A program made the translations under genes and the position numbers. A stretch of DNA of 64,000 nucleotides from positions 62,001 to 126,000 of the forward strand of contig JADFUC010000213.1 in assembly GCA_019722365.1 (NCBI GenBank), given 5' to 3'. Below the pieces are notes generated by a model, which was not told where the DNA came from, searched no databases, and saw nothing but the letters and a program-made list of their open reading frames with translations. Position 1 is the stretch's first letter; every line of letters starts with the position of its first letter. Positions 40,011-51,480 of the stretch are shown here, in pieces. The DNA comes from Lithospermum erythrorhizon (lineage: Eukaryota; Streptophyta; Magnoliopsida; Boraginales; Boraginaceae).

Positions 40011-40422
40011 TTGTCGCTATTATTATGGAAAACCTGCATCCCGTCAAGTGCTCTCAGAATAAACATGGTTATTTTGAGCGAGAGTTAAATCTCCATATCA
40101 TTTATTTCATTTATAACTTAACGGAGGTATAAAACCACTTATTTTATTATCTAAACTATTTTGCTCACCTTATTTTATTTTATATTTAATTATTGTTTAT
40201 AAATCATACGACATATTATCATACGCGGTTCATTTATCGTGATGATCATGCATTATGTGTATCTCTAACGGTTTCATCATATTTTAACACACTTAAAATA
40301 TTTTTCCTTCCATTTTTCTAACGGCAATGAACAAAGAAAATTAATATTTTTTCCTATCCCTCAAACGGTCGTGAACGGTAATAAACGGTAACAATAATCT
40401 GACACTTCTCAAAATTTCACCC

Positions 40423-40430
40423 TATAAATA
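40423..40430 (+). promoter_or_regulatory. Putative TATA box for the small secreted-protein frame
   Basis: TATAAATA, 61 bases before the ATG at 40491. The spacing would give a 5' leader of roughly 30-35 bases, common in plant genes for small secreted peptides. Confidence 0.5.
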
Positions 40431-40490
40431 CTTCATTCCCTTCCACATTTCTAAACATCTTTCTCAAAGTATTTTATAAACAGATTCACA

Positions 40491-40718
40491 ATGGCAAAAT
40501 ATTTTCTAGTGTTTGTCACTATAATGGCACTCTCTCTTTTCATAATGGGTTTTATTAAAGTTGAAGAGATAAGGGTAGTGGAACGACAAAGATTTGAAGT
40601 AATTAGTATTTTACCATTTCTAATCTTAGCTTAATGTTTATTTCGTCTTTGACAGAGATTTCCATTTAAGAGCGAATATTATATTTGTAATCGAATAAGA
40701 CGGCAATATATGTATTGA
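40491..40718 (+). CDS. Putative small secreted protein, 2 exons, 56 aa, inside the copia element
   Basis: Exon 1 (40491-40598) encodes MAKYFLVFVTIMALSLFIMG and then KVEEIRVVERQRFE. The first ~22 residues form a classic signal peptide. The start context ACAATGGC is strong. A GT..AG intron of 57 bases (40599-40655, with a TTTCGTCTTTGACAG acceptor) joins in phase 0 to exon 2 (40656-40718), encoding RFPFKSEYYICNRIRRQYMY and stop TGA. Without splicing, the frame ends at 40634 after 47 codons. A TATA box lies upstream and an AATAAA signal downstream. The intron is shorter than usual. I do not recognise the peptide family; the arrangement suggests a captured or nested host gene. It could still be chance. 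Confidence 0.45.
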
Positions 40719-40738
40719 ATGCTTAGAATGTAATATTT

Positions 40739-40744
40739 AATAAA
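40739..40744 (+). terminator. Putative poly(A) signal of the small secreted-protein frame
   Basis: AATAAA 21 bases after the TGA at 40716-40718, in a T- and A-rich 3' region. It supports a self-contained transcription unit inside the retrotransposon. Confidence 0.4.
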
Positions 40745-40829
40745 ATGTCATTTTTCAGATTGGACATGTTTACTTAAGTTTTATTTAGGATACAATGTCC
40801 AAACTATAAGCTCAACTTCGCTCCTCTAA

Positions 40830-41800
40830 ACCTCCCAGTGAGACAACTACATGTCTCTGGGCAAACAAAGTTATAAGATATCTCGATGGGTATTTGAAAA
40901 ATTTACTTGGAATGATAATGCACAAACATCTAAATGACGGAAAAAGAGAAAAGAAAAAGCAAGAAGAACTTTACATGAAAAAATCTAAAGCCATAAGACT
41001 AATGATGGATCATCTGACGATGCTCTACAATTAGAATATCTCGAATGTGAGGATCCTAAGTTCTGGCTGAAGAACTCAGAAAGATTTGATACCCAAGGGA
41101 AGTTCTTTCATTTTAATCTACTTAATGGAACAAACCGAGGTTCCAAGACTTTAAAAGTGTTATTGATTACAACCGCTTTATTTAAAATTAAATAATTAGA
41201 ATATTGCGGTAAAATTGCAACCCATGGAAAAATTAGAAAAACATTTTCTAACGCTTTCATGCATCACAAATATTGCTAAAGAACAATATAGAACGAGGGA
41301 ATATAAAAATATTCGGGACCGTGTGCATGCCCTTTGATGGCGTAAAAGAATAATAATGAAGTCTTGTCAAAACTATCGCTACGCCCATCGGGGACAATGG
41401 TATTTCCAAGTAAATGCAACGTACTTTTAAGGGTCAAGTGGTTATGATCGATCTGCAGGTCGAGGCCGTGGTTCAAGTGCTCTGCAAGGTCGTAGGTCGT
41501 GGACGTGGTTTCTTGAATTATAGTAGACCTACCGTAAATTACCCAAATCGACAAGAAGGTAAGAAAATCCAAGAAGGTTCATTGAAAAATAATGGCAATT
41601 TAAAAGCATGATGAAAGAAAGGTCATTGGTCTAGGCGCCAGAACGCCGTAACATTCAGAAAAGATATAAAGTATCCGTAGAAGAAAAAGGAAACCGGAAA
41701 AGAAAAGGAAGTCAATTTTAATGAACATGAACCCCAGGGATGACTCTCAGATGGATCTCTTGAGGCCGCATTTCGTGACGGAACAAATGAAATGAACTTA
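40830..41800 (+). pseudogene. Copia gag remnant
   Basis: Gag forms the virus-like particle of the element. Recognisable pieces, in changing frames: LEYLEYEDPKFWLKN (near 41030-41080), a stretch around 41280-41420 with NNEVLSKLSLRPSGT, a Gly-Arg-rich segment (GRGRGF) near 41490-41510, and KEVNF-EHEPQG near 41710-41740, the usual end of gag. The zinc knuckle itself is not readable. Stops and frameshifts make it inactive. Confidence 0.7.
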
Positions 41801-42079
41801 GACTAATTGATATGATGAACTACTTTATGTTTGAATAACGCGGTGATTTAATAATCTCTCAAGGCCTCTGTGATTATGTGTGACTTTAGTATGTAATGTT
41901 TGTTTTATATCTATGAAATAATAATGTTGATTATATGTCAGGTTAATTTTACTCTCTAAGTCTTATATCATTACATGTTTTCAAAAGAAGGCTTAACATG
42001 AAAACCCGGCTGAGACATTTCGTATCCTGCATAAATGTGAACAACCCACAATCCTCGCAAGGTTATATATTTATCGACA

Positions 42080-45000
42080 TCAATCCTACCAAAGCGCATT
42101 AATACAATTTCTCAGTCCCGCAGACTTGATCAAGGATCGCAATGCCATGTTTATATTACCAAATGGAACAAAATTTGTTGGCTAATGACGCTTTGTATTC
42201 TCCAAAGTCGTTAAACTTATTAAGCTTTTAATGACATATATCAAGCCAAGTGGTACGACATCAAACAATAACCGAAGGTAATATGAAATACATCTCAGAG
42301 TTACTTCTAAGCAGCTTTGGGAAAGAAGAAAATATTGTGAGAAACTACCAAAATTACCTTCTGGATTACATTACACTTATATTCTTGAAATTGAATGTAA
42401 CTTAGTAATAAAAGAGGATCCCAAAACTGTATTCTTGTGGTATGATCGTTTAGGTCATCCTGGCTCCACAATGATGAGAAAAATAATTGAAAGTACACAT
42501 GGTCATCCCTTGAAAGGTTTAAAGATTAATAACAGAACATGTGAAGCTTGTTCTCTAGGAAAATTAATAACTAGGCAATGACCTCATGCAAACTTCACAC
42601 GGAATCACCGCATTTCTGAAAGAATTCAAGGCGATATATGTGGACTCTATCCATCCACCATCTCGACCATTTAGGTATTTTATGGTACGATTGACGATCT
42701 AGTAGATGGTCACATGTTTATTTATTATCAAGTCGAGATATGGCATTTGCAAGATTTCTTGCTCAAATAATCAAATTAAGAGCACAATTTCCGATTATAC
42801 TATAAAGAAAGCTGGGGACGGACAACGCCGTGAATTTTACATCTCGAATCATTTAATAATTATCGTGACAATCGAATTACCGTTGAACATCCTGGAGTAT
42901 CAACTCGCAATTGGTCAAGAATTTATATTTCCCATCTAAAAGATTTTTGGTCATAGCTTATGTACCAATAGCTCCACCACAAAGAACAAAGACGTGGACC
43001 AAAGCGAGGTCATATATATGGTACGAAGTCACCCTATTATTAGATATCTTGAACCTTTAACAGTGATGTTTTTCAGTAAGGTTCAAGTAGATTGTCATTT
43101 CGATTTAAATGCTTTTTCCTCCTCTGTGAGGAGCAGCAAACAAATTTAAAAGGACGAATGCGGGTATGTGCCATCTTTATCGTGACAAGACCCGTGATAT
43201 AATAAATCACGGGAAGAAATGTAAAGAAAATTGCGCACTTACAAGGCTTAGCGCAAATCAATTGCCGATTCATTTATCGATATGAAAAGAGTGACAAAGT
43301 CATGTACCGCCTATTAATACTCCTCGTATTGAAATTCAAGCAAAATGACGTAGTACATCCAAGGCACGCCTGCCGCCGCTCAAGGGTTCTATGATAAAAA
43401 CTCGAAAGAAAAGCGGTCGTAAAAGATCGACATTTAATGAAAGTGATTCGATAAGACACTAACGATAACGATAAGCCCGGATAGAAAAAAGTGCTCTCAA
43501 GAAGCACAAGATGATGAAAATGAGATTATTAATAATGAAACCGAAAATAAGAATGATCTCGGTGATTTCTATCAATTATGTTAATACAGAAATTCGAACC
43601 GAAAATAAAGATACTGATGAAATATTTGCATTCTCCATTGCATATGAAATTATGAATGAAAATGATGATCCCAACCCGATCTGGTGGGTTGAATGTCATG
43701 TCGACTTGATTGGCTAAATGGAAAGACGAATAGATACCGAATTGAAATCTCTTAAAAATCGAAAGTATTTGGGCCTATCGCGATTATTCTCAAGCGTATT
43801 TAAACCTCGTTGGTTATAAAGGGTATTTGTGAGAAACGAATGAAAATGAGATTGTGAAGATACAAGGCTCGCTCTTGTTGCACAAGCGTTTTTCTCAAAG
43901 ACCTCGAATCGATTACGAGGTAACTTATTCTCAAGTATGGACGCCATTACTTTTCGTTATTTAATAGGCTCACAAGATCTAATAATCTCATACGCATCTT
44001 ATGGATGTCGTTACACTTATTTATACGGATCACTTGATAAAGGATATATACATGAAAATTCGGAAGGATTTAAAATGATTGAAACATCTAAAACTCAGAG
44101 AAATGTATGCAATTAGGTTGCAAAGATCACTTTATGGGTTAAACAATCCGACGAACGTGGTATAATAAAGCTAAGTGAATATTTACTTAAAAGAGGACTA
44201 CATCAATAATCCTATTTGTCCTTGTGTTTTTATAAAGAAAATAATATCTCGGTTTTGTAATCATTAAGCCGCCTATGTCGATGATTTAAATATTATTGAA
44301 CTAATAAAGAAATCAAAGAAGAATGAATTACTTAAAAAAGAATTTGAAATGAAAGATTCGGGTGCCACTAAGTTCGGCTGTTTACAGACAGTACACTAAA
44401 AATGGTATTTTGGTACACCAATCAAATTACGTAAAGGGTGTATTAAAAAGGTTTAACATGGATAAGGCAAACCTTTAAGTAATTCGACGATGCTGTAACA
44501 CTAATATCAAAAGGATCCCTTCCGGCCCTAAGGAAGAAAAACGGCAGATTCGATATCAAGTACCACATACTCACCGCAATTGGAGCCTTAATGTATCTGC
44601 TAATCGCATAAGACCCGATATAGCTTTTTTGGCAACAATTTACTAAGAAGATTTAGTTCATTCTACAAAGAGACATCGAAAGTGGATAAACATATATTTC
44701 GATATCTTCGAGGCACGGCCCCGATCTGGGTTTGTTTTATCCTAACAATACAAACCAGCGAGCTGTTATGCGTGATGCAAAGCTATTTGTCGATCCACAT
44801 AATGCTAAATCACGACCGGGTACGTATTTTACATACGGGTGACACCGGCAATATCCCTGAGATCCCAAAAAGGCACTTTGTAACAACTTCTTCAAATCAT
44901 GTCAAGAATAGCCTTCGCCTATTAAAAGAAAGAAATTGCAGATGGTTGCATCGGACACAACATATCCAAGTGAGCATCCGTTTACCATTTGATAAGAATC

Positions 45001-45270
45001 CAACAATTCTGTATGAAGACAATGCCGCATGTGTTACTTCCCGATGAAAGAAGGATATATCGTTGATAAAAAAGACCAAACACATCCCCCCTAAGTTCTT
45101 TTCATTCACTGCTAACTCGAGTTAAAATGCTTATGCAGATATCCAATATATCCGTTCATGTGATAATGTAGCAGATCTCTTCACAAAGGCTCTTCCGACA
45201 TCAGTTTTCAAGAAGCACATTCAAAGTATCGAATGCGTCACTTTCGAGATCTTGAAGAACTACCTATGTT
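42080..45270 (+). pseudogene. Copia pol remnant (GAG-pre-integrase, integrase, reverse transcriptase, RNase H)
   Basis: Domains appear in copia order, each broken by stops. GAG-pre-integrase: WYDRLGHPGSTMMRKIIES then CEACSLGKL (42430-42560). Integrase: ERIQGDICG (42620-42645) and later degraded parts. A linker with DEIFAFSIAYEIMNEND (43610-43670). Reverse transcriptase: LQRSLYGLN (44115-44145) and the catalytic AYVDDLNII (44270-44297), then KKEFEMKDSG. RNase H: HIFRYLRGT (44685-44715), ATSSNH-like and TILYEDNAACV (45003-45035), CDNVADLFTKALPTS (45160-45205). A T-rich tail with repeated Phe and Leu codons precedes the 3' LTR. No intact frame of useful length remains. Confidence 0.88.
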
Positions 45271-45411
45271 TCATCGGGAGGGGAGCATACTATCGCATTT
45301 TCCTTACAGGCTTTTTGTCCTGACCGGTTTTGCCCCTCATAAGGTTTTTAACGAGGCAATATATGTGTTCCCATGTAACGTAAGATTATTTGATATTTCA
45401 AAAGTGGGGAG

Positions 45412-45634
45412 CGTTGTAAATGCGAGCCCACAAATGTTGAAATGTCAAATGTAAAATGAATAGTAATGGGGAGTATTTGAATAGTATTGCGGGGGGTAAT
45501 TTGGTAAAGATAAATACCCTCCTATCATACATAATAAGCGACACCAAAAAAAAAAACTTTCAAGATAGAACATATATATCATTTGAGTAATTTGTGAGTT
45601 GGTTCGGAGTCATGGATATCCGGGTTTTACAACA
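45412..45634 (+). repeat. 3' LTR of the copia element
   Basis: It starts CGTTGTAAATGCG, one base change from the expected TG, right after the AAAGTGGGGAG polypurine tract. It ends TTTTACAACA before the AGTTC duplication. Confidence 0.88.
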
Positions 45635-45924
45635 AGTTCCATTTTAAAATTAAATTACCTCCTGTCATGCATTTATTACTTTGAAACATACAAGATCGCA
45701 TATCTTTTTAACTGCACGTGGCAAACGAACCGCCCACCGGGCTATTCGCTGGCTTGGCCCGTAGCCCGGTTCGGTCCGATCTGTGCACCAGTCTAATGGC
45801 CCACCAACCGCTTATAAACGGCTGATGGGGGGCCAACGAAGCGAAATTTCAGCCCGGCCCTCGCCCGAGCCTTCCACGGCCTCGCCCGTTCGCCCGAGGC
45901 CCCTCGAAGTTCAATAAACGCTTA

Positions 45925-46085
45925 ACACGCTTATATTAGACGTGGTAACGTTTAATCCAGTTAACATGGTCTAAATATATGAAATTAACGTGGGTAACGC
46001 TTACTATGCGATAACGCTTAAAGTCACGAATACATTCCAGAATTAACGTGGTAACGTTAATATATGCGTTACCACGTTTAACGCA
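45925..46085. repeat. Subterminal repeats of the hAT element, left
   Basis: At least five copies of AACGTGGTAACG or its complement CGTTACCACGTT with flanking TTAAT. hAT transposases bind such clustered subterminal motifs. The matching cluster at 50485-50640 supports these being the two sides of one element. Confidence 0.7.
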
Positions 46086-46319
46086 CATTACAAGCAGAAT
46101 GCAGATTTTAGCAACAACACAAATCGAAACTCGACGATGGAAACAATACAAGATAAAATCTTCAACAAATACAACGTAATAATTGTTCAAATACTACATT
46201 GCAAACCATAAATACTAAATTGTTCGAACACCGTACATGACATAAAATAAAATAAACCATAATTGTTTCAAAGTACATAATAACATAAAACCAAAACACA
46301 TTCACTCATGTGTTTCTTC

Positions 46320-47640
46320 GAGTCGCTAACCTGGTGGCGGCGGCGCGGTGGTCGTGGATACCTCGCATCATCAACTCATATCTCTACTAGCCGTAAGACG
46401 ATCAATCCTAAGACCTCGCTTATCAAATCGGCCTCATACTCAAGTAATCTCGGTAAACATTTTGCTCATGCCGGTGTTTAGCATCTCCAACAAAGCTCGA
46501 TTGGATGTTCCATAGGAGGGCCCTGCTTCGGTGACGCGCTCGGGTCGATGCAATGTAAACCGGTCGCTGGGATAGGTTGCTCCTCATTACACGTCTCCAT
46601 CCTAATGGCGGCATTGGGGGTGGACACTTGTTAAACTTCCACACATCATCCCTCACGAGCTCAAATTGCTCGAAAACTTCCCACTTAGAACGCAACACAC
46701 CTCCCACATATACAACCCTAAAGAATTATCAGTTTTCCGATCATACTTTCCGCTATATTGCATTCATTTGTTGACCTTCCATAATGGGAACATTTTGGAC
46801 ATTAACCAACATATGAGAGATGATCATGCCATATTGATGCGGGAGTTTATTCTTTTGGTAGCTCATATGTTCTATCATCATATGCGGTAAATTAACCGAA
46901 ACCCCACTAACAAGAGCCCACGTAACAAAAGCATGTATAAAAGTAGCCCGACGCCCACTATTCAGGGCAAAGACTTTGAACTTAATTCCTCTCAAAACAA
47001 TCTTTTGAAGGCCGTTCAAATTGTACTTATACGCTATATGAGATTTCTTAGTCCTATGACCATCTAAGAATCGCCGACAATCCTCCCTAAATCCTGATAC
47101 TTCACCACCCCTTCTACGTAATCATAGTATCCCACCATACTATACCAAATGCTCTAGCTAAATCTTCTTCCGTAAAACTACCACGGACACCATTAACATT
47201 GTAATGCGCAACCATAGCCCCATTCAAATTAACAACCTTGCTTAATTATGAAATCGACGACTATGTCGGGTACCAATTACTAACAAAGGTTGCAATTATA
47301 TCAAGCTTGGTATTTCATAATAAGTCAAACAAAAATATTACCCGCTACCTCCATAATTTCGCTGATCAACGCATAACTCGCCTTACATTTTTGGGGGTTT
47401 ATAACATTATCGCCTCTTCATTATCGGGCTCTTATTATTGCCATCGGACCTCGACTGATCTGCCAAGGGCGATGGGCGACGGTGGAGGTTGTTTCGCTTT
47501 CTTTCTCATTCCCAGTTGCAACCCCTTCTGCCTTGAACTTTTCTTTCCTCTTGAACTCTTCTGGTCCCATTTTTTAAAATCAAGCAATCGGGTAATAATT
47601 GAACGTGGTTATTGATACTAATTTGGACATATCAGTAAAA
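46320..47640 (-). pseudogene. Plant-transposon-type protein remnant inside the hAT element
   Basis: Fragments on the minus strand, in shifting frames: VVNLNGAMVAHYNVNGV then FTEEDLARAFGI (near 47240-47140), then an 88-codon open stretch (46753-47019) with GRRATFIHAFVTWALVSG, NLPHMMIEHMSYQKNKLPHQ and YGMIISHMLVNV. The layout (an N-terminal VRG-like recognition segment, then a conserved HM..LPYG.. segment, then a low-complexity proline-rich tail near 46330) recalls the 'putative plant transposon protein' families spread in eudicot genomes. It is not hAT transposase. Stops make it non-functional. The family call is from memory and tentative. Confidence 0.45.
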
Positions 47641-47824
47641 TGAATGTTGATATAATACTGAGGAGATCTGGAGATTGGATCGGAGAGATTTTTGGTTTTG
47701 GAAGTTTGAATTTAGGAAATTGTGTTATGAATTCACGCTGAACCCCTACAAACCGGTTTACGCATTTAAACGTGTACACGCTTATTCCGTAGCTATTTTT
47801 GTTCTTTAAACGCTAACGCTTAAA

Positions 47825-48095
47825 TTAGCGGGTAACGCTAGTGGGAAAAAATTGACCAGAATGCAACTCGCTTTGAGTGGTTCTTAAACGCACGCCGAAC
47901 GCTTATTATTACGTGACTTTTATTTTTTGATTTTAAACGCCCCAACGCTTTCAATCGTGCAGGTAACGCTAGTGGAAAAAATAATCGAACGCAACTCAAG
48001 CAGTGGCTCTTAAACGTGTAATATCGCCTAATTAAACGCGGTACAATGCTTATTATGCATCTTTTAATTCTTTTTGCTTTTAACGCCCCAACGCT
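47825..48095. repeat. Tandem duplication of ~125 bp next to the hAT transposase
   Basis: Two imperfect copies, about 47840-47960 and 47965-48090. Each runs AACGCTAGTGG.AAAAA, GCAACTC, AGTGG.TCTTAAACG, GCTTATTAT, then TTTTAACGCCCCAACGCT. The same words occur in the subterminal repeats, so this may be an internal copy of an element end. Confidence 0.7.
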
Positions 48096-48242
48096 CCAAA
48101 TAAGCTGTACACGCTTGTTACATAAATATTAAAGATAAACAACTTTAACTTCATGTAATAAACGATAATTTTATTATTATTGTTCGCATACGCTTTATAC
48201 TGCTGGCCGTGAGTTTACATGGTCATTACAAATACGTCTAAA

Positions 48243-50359
48243 TTATAACTCATCGAAGTCTAATTCATCACCCGAAGAAACATCTTGATCATCTTGATCG
48301 GTATCCGCATCGCCTCTTCCGCTTATGATATATATTCTTCAACATCACTAAGTGTCATCGAACATGTCTTCCTTATCATTTTGCTCATCATGTATGGATC
48401 AACATCTTGCTTCCGTTGGTCGGCGGCCGCCCAATCCTTGATCGCTACACAAACTTCAATTGCCGAGCCATAGCCTCAACGCCTTTGAGTATATTGAAGC
48501 TTCGCTTACAAATGCCGATTCACTTGCTATCAGACATTAGTATAAATTTTAATACCTCCCTTGCCATCTCGATAAAAATCGGAAATGTACTTTACCTTCA
48601 TAGACCACCATTTTAAAAAGCATAGAAAGGGTTGTCTTTATTGTATCGATTCGTGTCAAAACCGCTTTCAAATACCGAGTTAATTCATTAACCCGATCTC
48701 GGATGACGAGGATGTAGTAGAACCATGTCGGGACCCAACGCATTCTTAAGGTGACTGTGGTCGATTTCAATTTTTACCCCGGGTATGGAATTGACTTCAG
48801 ACGCACGTTGACGGTGTGCGTAGTCGACTAGTGAGACTAAGTTGATGTTTAACTCCAACTTATTATACATCGTATATAAATAAGTTTCAATTTCATCACA
48901 ATATTTGTTATGATCATAATTTTCAAGTACTTCATTACGTGGTCGTGAAGCTTTATAAAAACTCCCCAACAATGATCTTAAACTTACCAAGTTGAACGCG
49001 AGGATCCAAAATGACAAATTCAATCGCATACGCATTTGGTAAAAGGATGAAAATACTTTAAAAAACTTGTCTTCCATATTCGAACCATATCCTTAACAAC
49101 ATATTCATTTCTATGAGTATCCATATGCATCAGAAGATTAACTGGCTGACATTCGAGAGCTAAATGAATATTAGGACTATATCAATTAGAAAAACTTTTG
49201 TATAATCTTTTAAACGGGCTTAAAAATCTAAGCAACTCATAGCAATATTTCCAATTTTCATATTTCAACGGAGTATAATATGGATCGTTAGGAGCATACA
49301 TGGAATAAAAATTTAGAAACTCTTCTTTATAAAACATACGCACGCATTTCAGAGATCATAAGTAGAATTTCATCTAAGATCAACATCCATGATTAATTTT
49401 TAAACTTTTTCGATCCATCTTCAACTATTTTTTTATATGCATGTTTTCTACTCGCCTCCTCCCGTGATAATCAAATGAACAACCTTTCTAATAGTCAATA
49501 AATTCATCATAAACAATCTTAATTTACCACAAGAACTAATCGGGGCATACGACATAAACATCTAACACGAAAGAAGTTCATTATAATCCGTTTACATTCC
49601 ATTTTAAGCGTGTCAATAGCTACATTGTTTGCCGATGCATTATCAAAGGAAATAGAAGCAATTTTATTCAAACAATTATATTCTCGAGTTAATACGTAAC
49701 AATACCTTCTCGAAATTTGTATCGCTGTTATGTTTAAATTTATCGAAATAAAATATATAATTCTTCTTTATAAAACCCAATCTCTATCAATCCAATGACA
49801 CGTGAACACACATTATATCAAAATCATCGAACACACCGATATCACTGGCCAAACAAACTTTCCAAGGCAAAGTATTCATCATCTTACCTATAAGTTCTTT
49901 TGATCTTTAAAATATTTGAAGGCAATACTACGACAGAGAACGGGGGATACGAGCTCGGGGTTATTAGCCTTTGATCCAATGAAAAATGTCATCCATCACA
50001 AAAATTAAAAGGTACCATTAGCAATTTACAAATTTCATTGACTCCATTTTATAAAAAACCTCATTAAAAATAAAATTTCCAAAGGTTTGAGTATTAATTG
50101 TTGCTTGCACACCCCCACTCCCACCGGGAACACTATCCTTGGTTATTTGATGTTTGTTATTTAAGTGTCTACCCAAATGACCGGTTCCACCTTGCCCCCC
50201 TCCCGTTTTCCATACTAATTCCATCTTACAATATGTACAAATTGCCTTTTGTTTCACACGATCGCCATCAAAGTGATTCCAAACCCATGAACTTTTTTTC
50301 CTCTCATTATTACTCGTATTAACACTAGATTGAGAATTAATTACGGGTAGGGACTCCAT
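48243..50359 (-). pseudogene. hAT transposase remnant with BED zinc finger (RICESLEEPER-like)
   Basis: The start MESLPVINSQSSVN (50359) is followed by a BED zinc finger: VWNHFDGDRVKQKAICTYC at about residues 27-45, then GHLGRHLNNKH. The first frame closes at 50018. Further pieces: KVCLASDIG-VFDDFDI (near 49870-49810), MEDKFFKVFSSFYQM to NKYCDEIETYLYTMYNKLEL (49077-48850), a domain-of-hAT-like RNase H fold, then ELTRYLKAVLTRIDT (near 48690-48650) and ASESAF (near 48535), marks of the C-terminal hAT dimerisation domain. It ends in an acidic tail, SGDELDFDEL, with stop at 48243-48245. Several stops and frameshifts make it inactive. Confidence 0.85.
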
Positions 50360-50484
50360 AAGTACATCATCTTCTAAATTAACAAGGTTATTTGAATTGC
50401 ACTAATTGGTCGCTTAGTGGGCCATTATAAAATGTAAAACAACAAAAGATAGCAAATAACAAGTTAAAGATGTGAAATATAGAT

Positions 50485-50640
50485 GTTGGTAATTAACGTG
50501 GTAACGTCTAATAAGACATTGCAACGTTTGTTACAGAACACACTGAAACGCTACTTTTTATGGTGTGACACGTTACCACGTTTATTACACTATCTTAATT
50601 CTTGTAACTGTGTCAAACGTGGTAACGTCTAAATTGACAA
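50485..50640. repeat. Subterminal repeats of the hAT element, right
   Basis: Copies of AACGTGGTAACGTCTAAT, ACACGTTACCACGTTTATTACA and CAAACGTGGTAACGTCTAA, in both orientations, next to the GC-rich end at 50640-50790. Confidence 0.72.
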
Positions 50641-50799
50641 GCACATGCTAAAGCCCTCGAGACACGGGTTTCTCGGCTTTATTACCGGCCCAATTAGAAA
50701 CAAGCCTTCCGAACTCGGCCGGGGCCTCCATTCGCTCATACCTAACCGGCCGGCCCCTCGACACGCATATTTTAACGTGACCACTGACCCAAAATCATA

Positions 50800-51480
50800 T
50801 ATCGGGGTCATACGGTCTAAAATTTGATACTGAAGACGCTACCATTGACAATCTAGAAAATAGTATTTTGAATAAAATGGTTCAAACAGTGCTTAGATAT
50901 GTTATATTTAAATCTTTCACGAAAAAAAATTCGAGAGAAAAAAAAAATATAATAGCTAGAATATAATACCTAGCAAAAAGATAGGCTAGACTTCACTATA
51001 ATATGAATTATACAACTTACTTAAGCTATTTTGAATAAGAGATATTGCAGAGAAATGAAATTATATTAGCTTTGTTTTCAAATCCAAGCAGAGCTTCCTT
51101 CATCCGCCATGTTTGTTTTCAAATACAACACAAGATTAAAAAAAATCATTCAAACTGGATAATTAAAATAAATAATAATAGACAAAAAATTAATTTTTAT
51201 GAAATACTTTAAAGAGATGTAGATATGAAAATCTACCGGAAAATTAAAATCATCGAACAAAAAACTTAAGGACCTCACTTCGAATAATAGTTTACCAAGA
51301 TTCGGCTAACAAAAGGGGATAAACCTACAACCTTTAATATCTTAAACCCTTATTAGCACTATAAAGTGAGAACCATGAGAGAAAACTACCCAAGTTAAAT
51401 TCTTCAATCTGATTAACATAAACTCCAAAATATAAATTGAAAATATCAAACTCATACTACAAACAATTCAAGCGCCAATG
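50800..51480. other. Intergenic, AT-rich
   Basis: No gene or defined element recognised. Confidence 0.55.

Larger units (their letters stand above)
39384..45639 (+). mobile_element. Degraded Ty1/copia retrotransposon with target duplication AGTTC
   Basis: The 5' LTR is 39389-39601 and the 3' LTR 45412-45634. Both start with (T/C)GTTGTAA and end TTTACAACA, and share TAAATACCCTCC and CTTTCAAGATAGAACATA blocks. The flanking 5-base AGTTC at 39384-39388 and 45635-45639 is a perfect target duplication. A degenerate methionine-tRNA primer site (CGCTATCAAG) follows the 5' LTR, and AAAGTGGGGAG precedes the 3' LTR as polypurine tract. Gag and pol run in the plus sense but are full of stops and frameshifts. 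The LTRs differ at many sites, so it is old. Confidence 0.92.
45700..50800 (-). mobile_element. hAT-type DNA transposon (composite, degraded)
   Basis: GC-rich ends rich in GGCC words (45715-45910 and 50640-50790) enclose subterminal repeats with the core ACGTGGTAACGTTTAAT at 45925-46085 and 50485-50640 in both orientations. The transposase lies on the minus strand at 48243-50359. Further ACGCTTATT/AACGCCCCAACGCT repeats lie at 47740-48130. I could not pair exact terminal inverted repeats or an 8-base target duplication, so the borders are approximate. A second, unrelated transposon-type gene sits between 46320 and 47640. Confidence 0.72.

Noticed and set aside
40491..40634. 47-codon unspliced version of the small secreted protein
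   Set aside because: Possible, but the spliced form has a recognisable acceptor and a poly(A) signal at the right distance, so I list the two-exon model.
45700..50800. Exact terminal inverted repeats and 8-bp target duplication for the hAT element
   Set aside because: I compared both GC-rich ends by eye. CAGTGGTCACG-like and CACGTGGC-like words do not align well enough to call.
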